Notes: generated from the letters alone by a model not told the origin. A stretch of DNA of 56,309 nucleotides from Bacteroidales bacterium UBA7569 (GCA_002477945.1 DLLF01000003.1:1-56309); one strand, 5' to 3'. Counted from the first letter of the stretch, positions 6,842-16,398 are shown. A program made the numbers and translations.

Positions 6842-9403
6842 TTAATCATTGTTTTCTTCTGTTGTAGAGACAAAATTTGTGCCATCTTCTCCTGTGACTG
6901 TTTCCTCCTCACCATTTGTCTTCTCCGAACTGTTTTCTTCTTCTTTTGGAACAACACAACCGAACATCAACTGATCGTTTCGCTTTTGCAATTCAATCAG
7001 TTTCACGCCCTGCGTTGCACGTCCCATGACACGAATGTCAGACATTGCCATACGGATAGCCGTTCCCGACTTATTGATGAGCATCAGATCGAATTCGTCG
7101 ATTACTGCATCGATTGCAATCAGACGACCTGTCTTTTCAGTGAGATTCATTGTACGTACACCTTTTCCGCCGCGATTGGTAATACGGTAGATAGGTTCAC
7201 CGTTTTCATCGTCCAATGCCGTGCGTTTCCCATAGCCATTCTCTGAGATAACCAAAACGGTTTCAGGTGAGTGCTTCTCCACACAAATCATCCCCACTAC
7301 ATAATCATCAGCATTTTCCTCCAACTGAATAGCACGCACACCGGTGGCCGGTCGTCCCATGGGACGGACAGTTTCTTCGTTGAAACGAACCACCTTTCCT
7401 TGCCGGCTTGCTACGAGTATCTCACTCTTTCCATCCGTGAGCGCAACCTTGATGAGTTGGTCATCTTCCCGCATAGAGATAGCAATAATGCCATTGGTAC
7501 GAGGACGGGAATACGCCTCCAGAGGTGTTTTCTTTATCAAGCCGTTGCGCGTGGCAAACACCAAGAAGTGCGAATTGACAAACTCCTCATCATTCAATCC
7601 TTTGATATTGATAAAGGCTCGAATCTTGTCTCCTTTCTGTATGTTGATGATATTCTGGATAGCCCTGCCCTTAGACTGCTTATTTCCTTCCGGTATTTCA
7701 TAGACTTTGAGCCAATAGCATATTCCTTTCTCCGTGAAGAACATCATCGTGGAGTGCATAGAAGCGGTATGGACATACTCAATAAAGTCTTCATCGCGAC
7801 TTGCTCCGGCCTTTGCGCCGATGCCTCCCCTACTCTGCTGACGGAACTCTGTCAACGGAGTACGTTTGATATAACCAAGATGCGATATGGTGATGACCAT
7901 ATCATCATCAGCGTACATGTCTTCAGGGTTGAACTCCGTTGCCGCCATGACAATCTTTGTACGGCGTTCGTCTGAATACTTCTCCTTAATCTCAAGCAGT
8001 TCCGTTTTGATGAGTTCATAGCGGAGATGCTCTGACGACAGGAGTTCTTCCAAATGAGAAATGAGCCGCTGCAGGTCCTCATACTCTCCTTTCAATTCGT
8101 CAATACGCAGACCTGTGAGTTGCGACAAGCGCATATCCACAATAGCCTTAGACTGCACTTCGTCCAATTGGAAACGCTGTTCCAATGCACGTTGTGCGTC
8201 TTGCGGTGTACGACTTTGGCGAATAAGATGCACCACCTCGTCTATATTATCCACTGCAATAATCAATCCCTCCAAGATGTGGGCTCTTTCTTGCGCTTTC
8301 TTCAATTCAAAGCGAGTACGGCGTGTAACTACATCCATTCGGTGGTCAACAAAATTGCGAACCAAATCTTTCAAAGTCAACAAACAAGGACGCCCGCCGA
8401 CCAAGGCAATGTTATTTACAGAGAAAGAAGATTGGAGTGCCGTGTACTTGTATAGTTTATTGAGTACCACCGTTGCACTGGCATCACGACGGATTTCCAC
8501 AATGATACGTATATCACGTTTAGACTGATCACTGATTCCCGAGACACCTTCGATCTTCTTATCGTTTACCAATTCCGCGATATTCTTGACCAAATCGGAC
8601 TTGACTACATTGTAAGGGAGTTCGGTAATAATAATCCTTTCCCTCCCGTGTTCATCTGTTTCGATGTCAGCATTGGAGCGGATGACAATACGTCCACGCC
8701 CCGTTTCATAAGCCTCTTTTACTCCGCCATAGCCGAAAATAGTGCCGCCTGTCGGAAAATCGGGCGCCTTGATATACTGCATCAATCCTTCAACTGATAT
8801 TTCGGGGTCATCTATATATGCGACGCAACCATCAATCACCTCACCCAAGTTGTGCGTAGGCATATTGGTTGCCATACCGACAGCAATACCACTTGCACCA
8901 TTCACAAGCAGATTAGGAAAGCGTGTAGGAAGAACAGTCGGTTCACGTAAAGTGTCATCGAAGTTCAGTTGCATATCCACTGTATCCTTCTCTATATCGC
9001 GCAGCATCTCTTCCGCCAACTTGGAAAGACGCGCCTCCGTATAACGCATAGCGGCAGGACCATCACCATCCACGGAACCGAAGTTTCCCTGCCCATCCAC
9101 CAGCGTATAGCGCATAGCCCAAGGTTGTGCCATACGCACCAGTGTACCATAGATAGAAGAGTCACCGTGCGGATGGAACTTACCCATAACCTCACCCACA
9201 ATACGTGCAGACTTTTTCGTCGGTTTATCGCTTGTGTTTCCCAACTCATTCATTCCAAAGAGCACACGGCGATGTACGGGCTTAAAACCATCGCGAACAT
9301 CAGGCAAAGCACGCGAGACGATAACACTCATAGAATAGTCGATGTAAGAGGTTTTCATCTCCTCGTCTATATTCACCTTAATAATTCTGTCGTTGTCAAT
9401 CAT
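6842..9403 (-). CDS. gyrA: DNA gyrase subunit A
   Basis: The breakage-reunion subunit of the type II topoisomerase that introduces negative supercoils. At 853 residues it is full length. The winged-helix region reads RALPDVRDGFKPVHRRVLFG, the active-site tyrosine is Y121 (AAMRYTEARL), and six C-terminal beta-pinwheel repeats follow, with the GyrA-box region near RQQSRGGIGAKAG. The tail is acidic, ending EENND. In the quinolone-resistance region the sequence is HPHGDSSIYGTLVRMAQ: the residue equivalent to E. coli Asp87 (position 86 here) is glycine. Replacement of this Asp is a known resistance change in several bacteria; here it may be resistance or natural variation. A TTTG-N20-TATCTTTG promoter lies upstream, and a TPR gene follows by 11 nt. 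Confidence 0.97.
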   Translation of the reverse strand: MIDNDRIIKVNIDEEMKTSYIDYSMSVIVSRALPDVRDGFKPVHRRVLFGMNELGNTSDKPTKKSARIVGEVMGKFHPHGDSSIYGTLVRMAQPWAMRYTLVDGQGNFGSVDGDGPAAMRYTEARLSKLAEEMLRDIEKDTVDMQLNFDDTLREPTVLPTRFPNLLVNGASGIAVGMATNMPTHNLGEVIDGCVAYIDDPEISVEGLMQYIKAPDFPTGGTIFGYGGVKEAYETGRGRIVIRSNADIETDEHGRERIIITELPYNVVKSDLVKNIAELVNDKKIEGVSGISDQSKRDIRIIVEIRRDASATVVLNKLYKYTALQSSFSVNNIALVGGRPCLLTLKDLVRNFVDHRMDVVTRRTRFELKKAQERAHILEGLIIAVDNIDEVVHLIRQSRTPQDAQRALEQRFQLDEVQSKAIVDMRLSQLTGLRIDELKGEYEDLQRLISHLEELLSSEHLRYELIKTELLEIKEKYSDERRTKIVMAATEFNPEDMYADDDMVITISHLGYIKRTPLTEFRQQSRGGIGAKAGASRDEDFIEYVHTASMHSTMMFFTEKGICYWLKVYEIPEGNKQSKGRAIQNIINIQKGDKIRAFINIKGLNDEEFVNSHFLVFATRNGLIKKTPLEAYSRPRTNGIIAISMREDDQLIKVALTDGKSEILVASRQGKVVRFNEETVRPMGRPATGVRAIQLEENADDYVVGMICVEKHSPETVLVISENGYGKRTALDDENGEPIYRITNRGGKGVRTMNLTEKTGRLIAIDAVIDEFDLMLINKSGTAIRMAMSDIRVMGRATQGVKLIELQKRNDQLMFGCVVPKEEENSSEKTNGEEETVTGEDGTNFVSTTEENND

Positions 9404-9443
9404 ATTTATCGTTTGTTAGTTTTCTTATTGCCATAAAATCACG

Positions 9444-9475
9444 CAAAGATACAACAAAAATCTTGTAACAGCAAA
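9444..9475 (-). promoter_or_regulatory. gyrA promoter (TTTG-N20-TATCTTTG)
   Basis: A full match to the Bacteroidota consensus on the minus strand: TTTG at 9475-9472 and TATCTTTG at 9451-9444, 20 nt apart. The predicted leader is about 35 nt. The rest of the 9404-9768 gap, between this promoter and the rpsA hairpin, shows nothing recognisable. Confidence 0.75.
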
Positions 9476-9700
9476 TTTTTCACCACAGAAAAAGCACAAT
9501 ATGAGCAGAGCAAAAGAGGCTGATAGTTGGAGAAACTGAAATACATTTTTTAATGCTATCCATGGCTCAGCATATCATCTCCCTAAAGATTCTGTGAGCA
9601 GTGCCAAAGATGCAGTCCATACATAGGTTGGCTGCCATACAGGTCTCACTTATAGTTATTCCTTGCCAGACAAGTGATGTTGCGATATTTCCCATACAAG

Positions 9701-9736
9701 AAGTTGCCTTGCAGACCATCATCTGCAAGGCAACTT
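9701..9736 (-). terminator. Hairpin terminator after rpsA
   Basis: A perfect 14-pair inverted repeat (AAGTTGCCTTGCAG / CTGCAAGGCAACTT) with an 8-nt loop, 32 nt past the rpsA stop. The T-tract is poor. Confidence 0.65.
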
Positions 9737-9768
9737 CCTTCAACCAAATTCAAAAAACAAGAGTATAT

Positions 9769-11628
9769 TTACTCGGCAGCAGGTGCCTCTGCTTCCGGTT
9801 CTTCTTTTGCTTTTTTAGTTGCGGCTTTCTTAGCAGGCTTTTTAGCCGCCTCTTTCTTAGCCAACTTTTCAAGTGCAGCAGCGTCCATTTCCGCTTTCAA
9901 GTCAGCGAGAACAGACAGATCGCCCAAAGTTGTTTTCTCAACAGCAGGTTGAGCCGCTGCTTCTTTCTTGGCTTTCTTTGCCTTAGCCTCTTCACTCAAC
10001 TCTTTGGGTGCTTCCCAAGTACGCAAATGACTCAAGAGAATACGTTTGGCATCCTTGTTGAACTCAATCACCTTAAAGTTGAGTTTCTCATCAACCTTAG
10101 CAGGCGTTTTGTCCTCTTTCTGCAGGTGGCGAGTAGTGCAGAAGCCTTCTACACCATAAGGAAGAGCAACGACAGCCCCCTTGTCTGTGAGTTCTACAAT
10201 AGTACCCTCATGGATAGTATCTACACCGAATGTAGATTCCAATGCGTCCCAAGGGTTATCTTCCAATTGTTTGTGACCAAGGGAGAGACGGCGATTTTCT
10301 TTGTCCACATCAAGAACAACGACTTCGATTTCCGCACCGATCTGAGTAAACTCATTAGGATGTTTAATCTTCTTCGTCCAACTGAGGTCAGAGATATGTA
10401 TAAGTCCTTCTACACCTTCCTCGATTTCTACAAATACACCAAAGTTGGTGAAATTACGAACACGAGCAGTATGTTTGGATCCGACAGGATACTTCTCTTC
10501 GATGTTCTCCCAAGGATCGGGTTTTAGTTGTTTCAATCCAAGAGACATCTTGCGTTCATCGCGGTCAAGTGTAAGAATAACAGCCTCTACTTCATCGCCA
10601 ACTTTCAAGAAGTCGTGGGCAGAGCGCAGGTGCTGACTCCAAGACATCTCAGATACGTGGATCAATCCTTCTACGCCAGGAGCGACTTCAACGAACGCAC
10701 CATAGTCGGCAATAACAACCACTTTACCTTTTATGTGGTCACCGACCTTGAGGTTAGAATCAAGTGATTCCCAAGGATGAGGAGTGAGTTGTTTCAAGCC
10801 GAGAGCAATACGTTTCTTCTCTTCATCGAAATCAAGGATAACGACATTGATCTTCTGGTCAAGAGACACAATCTCATGAGGATCGGACACGCGTCCCCAA
10901 CTAAGGTCAGTGATGTGAATCAAGCCGTCAACTCCACCCAGGTCAATGAACACACCATAATTGGTGATGTTTTTGACTGTACCTTCAAGCACTTGGCCTT
11001 TCTCCAAATGGCTGACGATTTCACGTTTCTGTGCCTCCAACTCAGCCTCAATAAGAGCCTTGTGCGACACAACCACGTTGCGATACTCCTGATTGATCTT
11101 GATAACGCGGAATTCCATGGTCTTACCCACAAATACATCATAGTCCCGAATAGGCTTAACATCAATCTGGCTACCCGGCAAGAATGCCTCCGTGCCGAAG
11201 ATGTCAACAATCATACCGCCTTTCGTCTTGCACTTGATGTATCCCTTAACGATCTCTTCGTTGTTGAGAGCCTCGTTGACGCGTTCCCAACTACGTGCAG
11301 CACGCGCTTGTTTGTGCGAGAGAACAAGTTGGCCTTTCTTATCCTCCTGGCTTTCGATGTACACCTCAACTTTGTCCCCTACCTTCAAATCGGGGTTGTA
11401 GCGGAATTCGGCAGCAGGCACGACACCATCGGATTTATAACCGACATTTACAACAACCTCACGTTTATTGATTGCAATAACCGTACCCTCAACGACATCA
11501 TTATCCTTGATGGCATTAAGGGTTTCATCATAACGTTTGGTCAATTCTTCTTTTGATTGCCCCTGAGCAACCGATTTGTTCTCGTAGGCATCCCAGTCGA
11601 AGTTCTGGAGAGATTTGTTTTCTTCCAT
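9769..11628 (-). CDS. rpsA: 30S ribosomal protein S1
   Basis: A 619-residue protein with six successive S1 (OB-fold RNA-binding) repeats. Typical cores are ITNYGVFIDLGGVDGLIHIT, IADYGAFVEVAPGVEGLIHV and FTNFGVFVEIEEGVEGLIHI, each followed by a LSLGHKQL- or MSLGLKQL-like segment; the first two and the last repeats are more divergent, as in E. coli S1. A low-complexity Lys/Ala/Glu tail of about 70 residues (KKEAAKKPAKKAATKKAKEE) extends past the last repeat. S1 binds mRNA and helps place it on the 30S subunit, of particular interest in a lineage where Shine-Dalgarno sites are rarely used. It is monocistronic, with a promoter at 11733-11763 and a hairpin downstream. Confidence 0.95.
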   Translation of the reverse strand: MEENKSLQNFDWDAYENKSVAQGQSKEELTKRYDETLNAIKDNDVVEGTVIAINKREVVVNVGYKSDGVVPAAEFRYNPDLKVGDKVEVYIESQEDKKGQLVLSHKQARAARSWERVNEALNNEEIVKGYIKCKTKGGMIVDIFGTEAFLPGSQIDVKPIRDYDVFVGKTMEFRVIKINQEYRNVVVSHKALIEAELEAQKREIVSHLEKGQVLEGTVKNITNYGVFIDLGGVDGLIHITDLSWGRVSDPHEIVSLDQKINVVILDFDEEKKRIALGLKQLTPHPWESLDSNLKVGDHIKGKVVVIADYGAFVEVAPGVEGLIHVSEMSWSQHLRSAHDFLKVGDEVEAVILTLDRDERKMSLGLKQLKPDPWENIEEKYPVGSKHTARVRNFTNFGVFVEIEEGVEGLIHISDLSWTKKIKHPNEFTQIGAEIEVVVLDVDKENRRLSLGHKQLEDNPWDALESTFGVDTIHEGTIVELTDKGAVVALPYGVEGFCTTRHLQKEDKTPAKVDEKLNFKVIEFNKDAKRILLSHLRTWEAPKELSEEAKAKKAKKEAAAQPAVEKTTLGDLSVLADLKAEMDAAALEKLAKKEAAKKPAKKAATKKAKEEPEAEAPAAE

Positions 11629-11732
11629 ACGGAATTAATTGCCCAATCCATCTGATGCATAAGAAACATCATTCTTCGGACGTTAAAAAGTTAAACATTC
11701 TGTTATTTTGTATGCATCTAAAAATGCAGGCG

Positions 11733-11763
11733 CAAAGATAATACTTTCCTGCCGATCCCACAA
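11733..11763 (-). promoter_or_regulatory. rpsA promoter (TTG-N20-TATCTTTG)
   Basis: TATCTTTG at 11740-11733 and TTG at 11763-11761 on the minus strand, 20 nt apart. The leader of about 100 nt is long enough for autoregulation by S1, but no conserved structure was recognised. Confidence 0.65.
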
Positions 11764-11860
11764 GTCCGAATTTACTTATGAAGAAATTTTCAATCAAAGT
11801 ATGCAGAAAAAAGACTATATTCCAATCATCTGCAACAAAAAAAAACAAGCAATACAGGGT

Positions 11861-13975
11861 CTATCCTCGAATAACATTTTTTACACCTCTGACCTGACTT
11901 ATTTTCTTTCTTATCTGCTCCAACTGATTAATATCGTTTACCAGCAGAGTGAGGTGCCCTTCAAACAAACCGTCGTGCGAATCTATAGAGATTGCCCGCA
12001 GTGCCATACCATCTTCTTTGTTGATCAAGGACGTGATATTGGTAACAATTCCTATGTCATCGTTTCCGACGACACGCAATGTGATAGGATACTGTTGTCC
12101 GACCGCCTTTCCGCTCCAACGGGCAGGAACAATACGATAGGGAAAACGTTCTTTCATCTGTTCTGCATTGGGACAGTTTTTCCGATGGATTTTAATCCCG
12201 TTCGTTACGCTGACAAAACCGAATATTTCGTCTCCGAAAATAGGATTGCAACACTTTGCCAATTTGTAATCTATGTTCTTGAGGTCACGATCAATGACCA
12301 ATTCATCGCGAACTGTACTCTCAACAGGAACCGGAGGGGCAACATAATTCTCAGCAGATACGACAGCGGCAGGTTCCTGGATTGAATCGGCATGTTCCAA
12401 TTCCAAATACTGTTCCTTGATGCCGAGCATATCGACTGTCCCTTGCGACAGTGCCTGATAAAACAACGTGACTGCCTTATAGCCCAATTTCTTTGCCAGA
12501 CGGCTTACCAACCCTTCATCGTAATCCAATTTCCAATTACGAAAACGCCTCTCTAACAGTTCTTTACCATCGGCAGCATCCTTATTTTCAATCTCTTTAA
12601 GCATCTGCCGTATTTTGTTACGCGCCTTGGAAGTGCATACAATTTGCAGCCATGCCTGGGAAGGTTTCTGCTGAGGAGAGGTAAGAATCTCTATTTGATC
12701 ACCATTGCGCAAGACATACTTTATGGGGACATTGCGTCCGCCGATCTTTCCGCCGACGCAATGACACCCCAAAGAAGTATGTATGGAAAAAGCGAAATCC
12801 AAGATAGTCGCTCCTTTCGGCAGTTTGTAAAGGTCGCCATTCGGTGTGAAGACAAAGACTTCCTGTTCATAGAAATTAAGGCGGAAATCGTTGATAGCAT
12901 CTTTGGTTTCCACGTTCGGATTTTCCAAGATTTCACGAACTCCTTTCAGGAATTCGTCCATGCCTGTTTCCGCCTTTATTCCCTTGTACTTCCAGTGTGC
13001 AGCCACACCTTTTTCCGCGATCTCATCCATCCGACGTGTCCGGATCTGCACTTCAACCCATTTGTTTTCCGGTCCCAATACGGTTGTATGAAGACTTTCA
13101 TATCCATTTGATTTGGGTATGGTAAGCCAATCGCGCAAGCGTTTCGGGTTGGGTTGGTACATGTCGGCAATCACGGAATATACCTGCCAACATTCCGCTT
13201 TTTCTTTTTCGGGTGCAGAATCAAGTATGATACGGATTGCGAAGAGATCGTAAATATGGTCCACGGTCGTATTCTGCTTCTGCATTTTTTTGTAGATAGA
13301 ATGTATGGACTTTGTCCGTCCTTTGATGGTGAACTTATACCCCAACTTCTCCAATTTTTCCTTCAGAGGGGCTATGAAAGCTGCAATATAAGCATCCCGA
13401 TGACGTTTGGTTTCGTTGAGAGTGCGAGCAATATCCTTGTAGGTAACATAATCGGTATATTTAAGGGACAAGTCCTCCAATTCCGTTTTTACAGCGTACA
13501 AGCCCAAACGGTGAGCAAGCGGCGCATACAAAAATGCTGTTTCCCGAGCCACATTTCTGCGATAATCGGAGTCAGGCGAAGTATTAAGTTGCCGCATCAG
13601 TGCCAAACGATCGGCTATGATGATGAGTACGACGCGTACGTCTTGCGCCAACGAAAGAAGCAATTTCCGAAAGTTCTCCGTTTCGAGCGATGTATTATTC
13701 TTTTTGTAGAGTTCATCCACCCTATGCAATCCTTCTACGACGGCTACAACTTGTTCGTTGTAGATTCCGTGCAAATTTTTGGGGTTGATACCCCGCAAGA
13801 GTACGCCCAAGACTGACACTTTGCTCAATCCCATTTCAGAGACTACAATGTCAATCACTTGCGTTACGTTTTTTATTTCCTGTTCTGTCAGTTGCAGAGA
13901 CAGCAAGTGCGCTTCTTCTTGAGGAAGAAAAGAGAGACCGTAATGCTCTTTGAGGTTGTGCAATAAGTTTTCCAT
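11861..13975 (-). CDS. relA: RelA/SpoT family (p)ppGpp synthetase with degenerate hydrolase domain
   Basis: A 704-residue long-type RSH protein that makes the stringent-response alarmone. The synthetase domain is intact: GRTKSIHSIYKKM (219-231), IYDLFAIRII, SNGYESLHTTV with Y292, and EVQIRTRRMDEIAEKGVAAH with E308. TGS (from about 371, EVFVFTPNGDLYKLPKGATI), a zinc-finger-like region (AKCCNPIFGDEIFGFV) and a C-terminal ACT domain follow. In the N-terminal HD region the metal-binding LLHD..ED block is replaced by LLRGINPKN (59-67), and ADRLHNMR reads ADRLALMR, so the hydrolase is predicted inactive: a RelA-like, synthetase-only enzyme. The start at 13975 (MENLLHNLKEHYG) is chosen because the predicted transcription start near 13990 lies downstream of the next upstream ATG at 14035. 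Confidence 0.9.
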   Translation of the reverse strand: MENLLHNLKEHYGLSFLPQEEAHLLSLQLTEQEIKNVTQVIDIVVSEMGLSKVSVLGVLLRGINPKNLHGIYNEQVVAVVEGLHRVDELYKKNNTSLETENFRKLLLSLAQDVRVVLIIIADRLALMRQLNTSPDSDYRRNVARETAFLYAPLAHRLGLYAVKTELEDLSLKYTDYVTYKDIARTLNETKRHRDAYIAAFIAPLKEKLEKLGYKFTIKGRTKSIHSIYKKMQKQNTTVDHIYDLFAIRIILDSAPEKEKAECWQVYSVIADMYQPNPKRLRDWLTIPKSNGYESLHTTVLGPENKWVEVQIRTRRMDEIAEKGVAAHWKYKGIKAETGMDEFLKGVREILENPNVETKDAINDFRLNFYEQEVFVFTPNGDLYKLPKGATILDFAFSIHTSLGCHCVGGKIGGRNVPIKYVLRNGDQIEILTSPQQKPSQAWLQIVCTSKARNKIRQMLKEIENKDAADGKELLERRFRNWKLDYDEGLVSRLAKKLGYKAVTLFYQALSQGTVDMLGIKEQYLELEHADSIQEPAAVVSAENYVAPPVPVESTVRDELVIDRDLKNIDYKLAKCCNPIFGDEIFGFVSVTNGIKIHRKNCPNAEQMKERFPYRIVPARWSGKAVGQQYPITLRVVGNDDIGIVTNITSLINKEDGMALRAISIDSHDGLFEGHLTLLVNDINQLEQIRKKISQVRGVKNVIRG

Positions 13976-13996
13976 AGGATACAATGTATTACAAGA

Positions 13997-14027
13997 CAAA
14001 AGTACAATAAAATGCCTAAAACGCAAA
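13997..14027 (-). promoter_or_regulatory. relA promoter (TTTG-N19-TACTTTTG)
   Basis: TACTTTTG at 14004-13997 and TTTG at 14027-14024 on the minus strand, spacing 19. It puts the transcript start about 15 nt before the ATG at 13975 and excludes the longer open frame that begins at 14035. Confidence 0.65.
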
Positions 14028-14076
14028 AAAAACATATTTTTCCATCAATGATACCATACAATTAAGATATTCTTCG

Positions 14077-14084
14077 TATATTTG
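14077..14084 (+). promoter_or_regulatory. Probable -7 box (TATATTTG) of the 14157 gene
   Basis: TATATTTG lies 73 nt before the ATG at 14157. No convincing -33 element was found, so confidence is limited. It is divergent from the relA promoter, about 75 nt away. Confidence 0.45.
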
Positions 14085-14156
14085 CAGAGTGTTTGCGGAT
14101 TACAGCCATCCGTACCAATTGCAAAAACGAAGTATAACAAAACTGCAAAAACCAAT

Positions 14157-14840
14157 ATGAAGACAACCATCCGTATTTTGCTCGGAGTAGCCATCGTTTT
14201 CATGTCGTATATATGCGTCATGAGTATTGTTACTCCTATTCGATTTGAAGAGCATAAGACTCAGCGAGAGAATGCTATTATCAAGAACTTAGTGTACATC
14301 CGTACGGCAGAAACAGAGTTCCGTTCCCAGAAAGGCTACTACACAGCCGATTTGGATTCCTTGGTAATGTTCCTGAAGACAGCCAAGAAGAAGGAGGTAG
14401 TGAAAGAAGGAGCACTGACAGAAGCACAATTGGAAGCAGGAATGACAGAAGCGAAAGCCGCCAAGATTGTGGCTCGCGGGAACGCAAAAGAAATCAAGGC
14501 AAACGGTTTGGAGGGATTCAAGCGTGATACCATTTATTCAAATATGATAGAGACCTTGTACAAAGGAGAGTTAACAGAGGATAACATAGACGACATCATC
14601 TATATTCCTTATACCGACAAGGTACGTTTTGAGGTGGAGACGAACAACTCCTACAAGACAGACAGAGGCATCAAGGTGCCATTGGTAGAGGTTCGTGCAC
14701 ACTACGACACTTATCTGGCAGATTTGGACGACCAAGAACGAGTGAACCTCATAGACAAGGAGACGAAGTTGGATCACTACCCAGGCTTGAAGTTCGGTTC
14801 CATTGTGTCTCCCAACAACAATGCGGGAAACTGGGAATAA
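14157..14840 (+). CDS. Membrane-anchored pseudopilin-like protein of unknown function
   Basis: A 227-residue protein with one N-terminal membrane segment (ILLGVAIVFMSYICVMSIVT) followed by PIRFEEHKTQRENAIIKNLV and then YIRTAETEFRSQKGYYTADL. The layout, a single helix continuing into an amphipathic helix and then a small domain with Gly-Tyr-Tyr-Thr, resembles type IV pseudopilins, but no prepilin peptidase site is evident. The middle is lysine- and alanine-rich (KKEVVKEGALTEAQLEAGMT). The start at 14157 is preferred because the open frame upstream overlaps the -7 box. It precedes DUF3822 and rsmD by 12 nt and is probably co-transcribed with them. Function unknown. Confidence 0.7.
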   Translation: MKTTIRILLGVAIVFMSYICVMSIVTPIRFEEHKTQRENAIIKNLVYIRTAETEFRSQKGYYTADLDSLVMFLKTAKKKEVVKEGALTEAQLEAGMTEAKAAKIVARGNAKEIKANGLEGFKRDTIYSNMIETLYKGELTEDNIDDIIYIPYTDKVRFEVETNNSYKTDRGIKVPLVEVRAHYDTYLADLDDQERVNLIDKETKLDHYPGLKFGSIVSPNNNAGNWE

Positions 14841-14852
14841 ACTTACATTGCA

Positions 14853-15383
14853 ATGATTGCGAATCATTGTCGATCTGAAATACAATCCATCAACCTTCCG
14901 GGTGGTGGATTGTTTTCTTATACACCACATTTCTGTCTGATTCCCGAAACATTGTATCGAGAGGAAGATCAGGATCTGTGGCTAAACTTTTTGGAAGAAC
15001 ACATATCCCGCAACCAAGTTATAGGAGTTTGTCACATAGAGGAGGATCATTGTTTTTTGCTTCATGAAAAGGAAAGCGACAAACACGAAGAACATTGCTT
15101 GAGTGTGCTGATGAAGAAAAGCCATACTCTTGAACAAGCAAACAAAATTGTGGCACTGGTTGCAGAGAAAACGATGTGTGCGGTACTCTATAAGAACCAT
15201 ATCCTGCAATTGGCCAATATGTTTGCCGTGGACAGCACCGAGGATATCTTATACTACTTGATGAATCTGTGCGAACAATTATTCACAGAATGTCAAGTGC
15301 CAATTTACATTGCCAATCAGGATTTGGCGTCCGATAGGAAACTGACGACCTATCTGAATATACATTATCTGTCATTAGGTTAA
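14853..15383 (+). CDS. DUF3822 family protein
   Basis: A 176-residue cytoplasmic protein with the features of the Bacteroidota DUF3822 family: an N-terminal segment on a hydrophobic core (NLPGGGLFSYTPHFCLIP) and a middle part ending in NHILQLANMFAVDSTEDILY. Its second half has the look of half of an actin/hexokinase-type fold, an inference from segment pattern only. In this order the gene is commonly found just before rsmD, as here (14 nt gap), suggesting a link with ribosome assembly or rRNA modification. No catalytic residues are known to me. Confidence 0.72.
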   Translation: MIANHCRSEIQSINLPGGGLFSYTPHFCLIPETLYREEDQDLWLNFLEEHISRNQVIGVCHIEEDHCFLLHEKESDKHEEHCLSVLMKKSHTLEQANKIVALVAEKTMCAVLYKNHILQLANMFAVDSTEDILYYLMNLCEQLFTECQVPIYIANQDLASDRKLTTYLNIHYLSLG

Positions 15384-15397
15384 GACACAAATCTTTT

Positions 15398-15928
15398 ATG
15401 CGTATCATTTCCGGAAAATACAAGGGAAGACGAATTGCCCCCCCTACAAATATCAGCGCCCGTCCCACCACGGACTTTGCCAAGGAAAGTTTGTTTAATC
15501 TGATAGAGAACAGAGTTGGCTTGGATGGCATAGATGTGTTGGATTTGTTTGCAGGAACTGGAGGAATCGGTTTGGAGTTTGTTTCGAGAGGTGCGAACCA
15601 AGTCATTTCCGTGGAAAAAGCACATATGCAACAAAACTTCATTATCCGTACGTGCAGAAGTTTAGGCATTGATAATTTGACATTAGTACGAGGTGATGTT
15701 TTCCAGTATATCAAATCGTGCCAGCAACAATTTGATTTCATCTTTGCCGATCCTCCCTATCAATTGACAGAATTGCCCACTTTACCAGATCTTATATTGC
15801 AAAATGATATGTTAGCAGATGGCGGTTGGTTTGTATTGGAACATTCGGAAAAGAATGATTTCTCACACCATCCTCATTTTGTAGAGCATCGTCAATATGG
15901 CAGTGTCAATTTCAGTTTCTTCCGATAA
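15398..15928 (+). CDS. rsmD: 16S rRNA (guanine(966)-N(2))-methyltransferase RsmD
   Basis: A 176-residue class I SAM-dependent methyltransferase that modifies G966 of 16S rRNA on the assembling 30S subunit. It begins MRIISGKYKGRRI, followed by RPTTDFAKESLFNLI, the RsmD N-terminal hallmark. Motif I is DLFAGTGGIGLEFVSRGA, and the catalytic motif IV is FADPPY. The length is usual. It is the last gene of the 14157-15928 group and is followed by a small hairpin with a T-run. Confidence 0.93.
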   Translation: MRIISGKYKGRRIAPPTNISARPTTDFAKESLFNLIENRVGLDGIDVLDLFAGTGGIGLEFVSRGANQVISVEKAHMQQNFIIRTCRSLGIDNLTLVRGDVFQYIKSCQQQFDFIFADPPYQLTELPTLPDLILQNDMLADGGWFVLEHSEKNDFSHHPHFVEHRQYGSVNFSFFR

Positions 15929-15970
15929 AGGAGGAATAACTGACACACACATCAACAAAAAGACGGCAGC

Positions 15971-15996
15971 CTATTCCGCTATAGAATAGTTGTTTT
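15971..15996 (+). terminator. Probable terminator after rsmD
   Basis: CTATTC / GAATAG six-pair stem with a 7-nt loop, followed by TTGTTTTT, 42 nt past the rsmD stop codon. Confidence 0.5.
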
Positions 15997-16062
15997 TCAC
16001 TAATGTTCATGACATATAGAGACAATAGCGAAGGCAGGATGTTTGCAGACACTTGTCTTTTA

Positions 16063-16327
16063 CTCTAATAGACGTTACAGTTAATCGAGACGTCCTTATG
16101 CGGGAGACTCTGTGTTGCAGGAGAATTGGACAGATTGGACGAGATTGGACCAATTAGACCGATATTGGGAGGATCGGGCGAATTAAGCGGACGATCGTAT
16201 CGCCTGCTGATAAGAAACAATACATGGATTTACGATTTGACAATTTAGACCTCCCTATCCCTCCAAAGGATGGAATAGTCCATCTCTCGATGAGGGGTGC
16301 TTGAGGTCTCGCTGAGGGGTCGTTGAA
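16063..16327 (+). repeat. Dispersed repeat, fullest B-to-A copy (fills the 15929-16398 gap)
   Basis: Module B (16063-16098, TAATAGACGTTACAGTTAAT then CGAGACGT), then a TTGGAC-rich tract (16132-16165), then module A (16226-16327). Module A includes TTTACGATTTGACAATTTAG, GACCTCCC, CCCTCCAAAGG and two GAGGGGTCG/GAGGGGTGC units. It aligns over about 100 nt with 25100-25200. Confidence 0.75.
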
Positions 16328-16398
16328 ATCAGGTACTTCAAAAAAGACGATATGCCGACACAGAATTATTACATGAAAAGAGGATTGCATAGATATGG

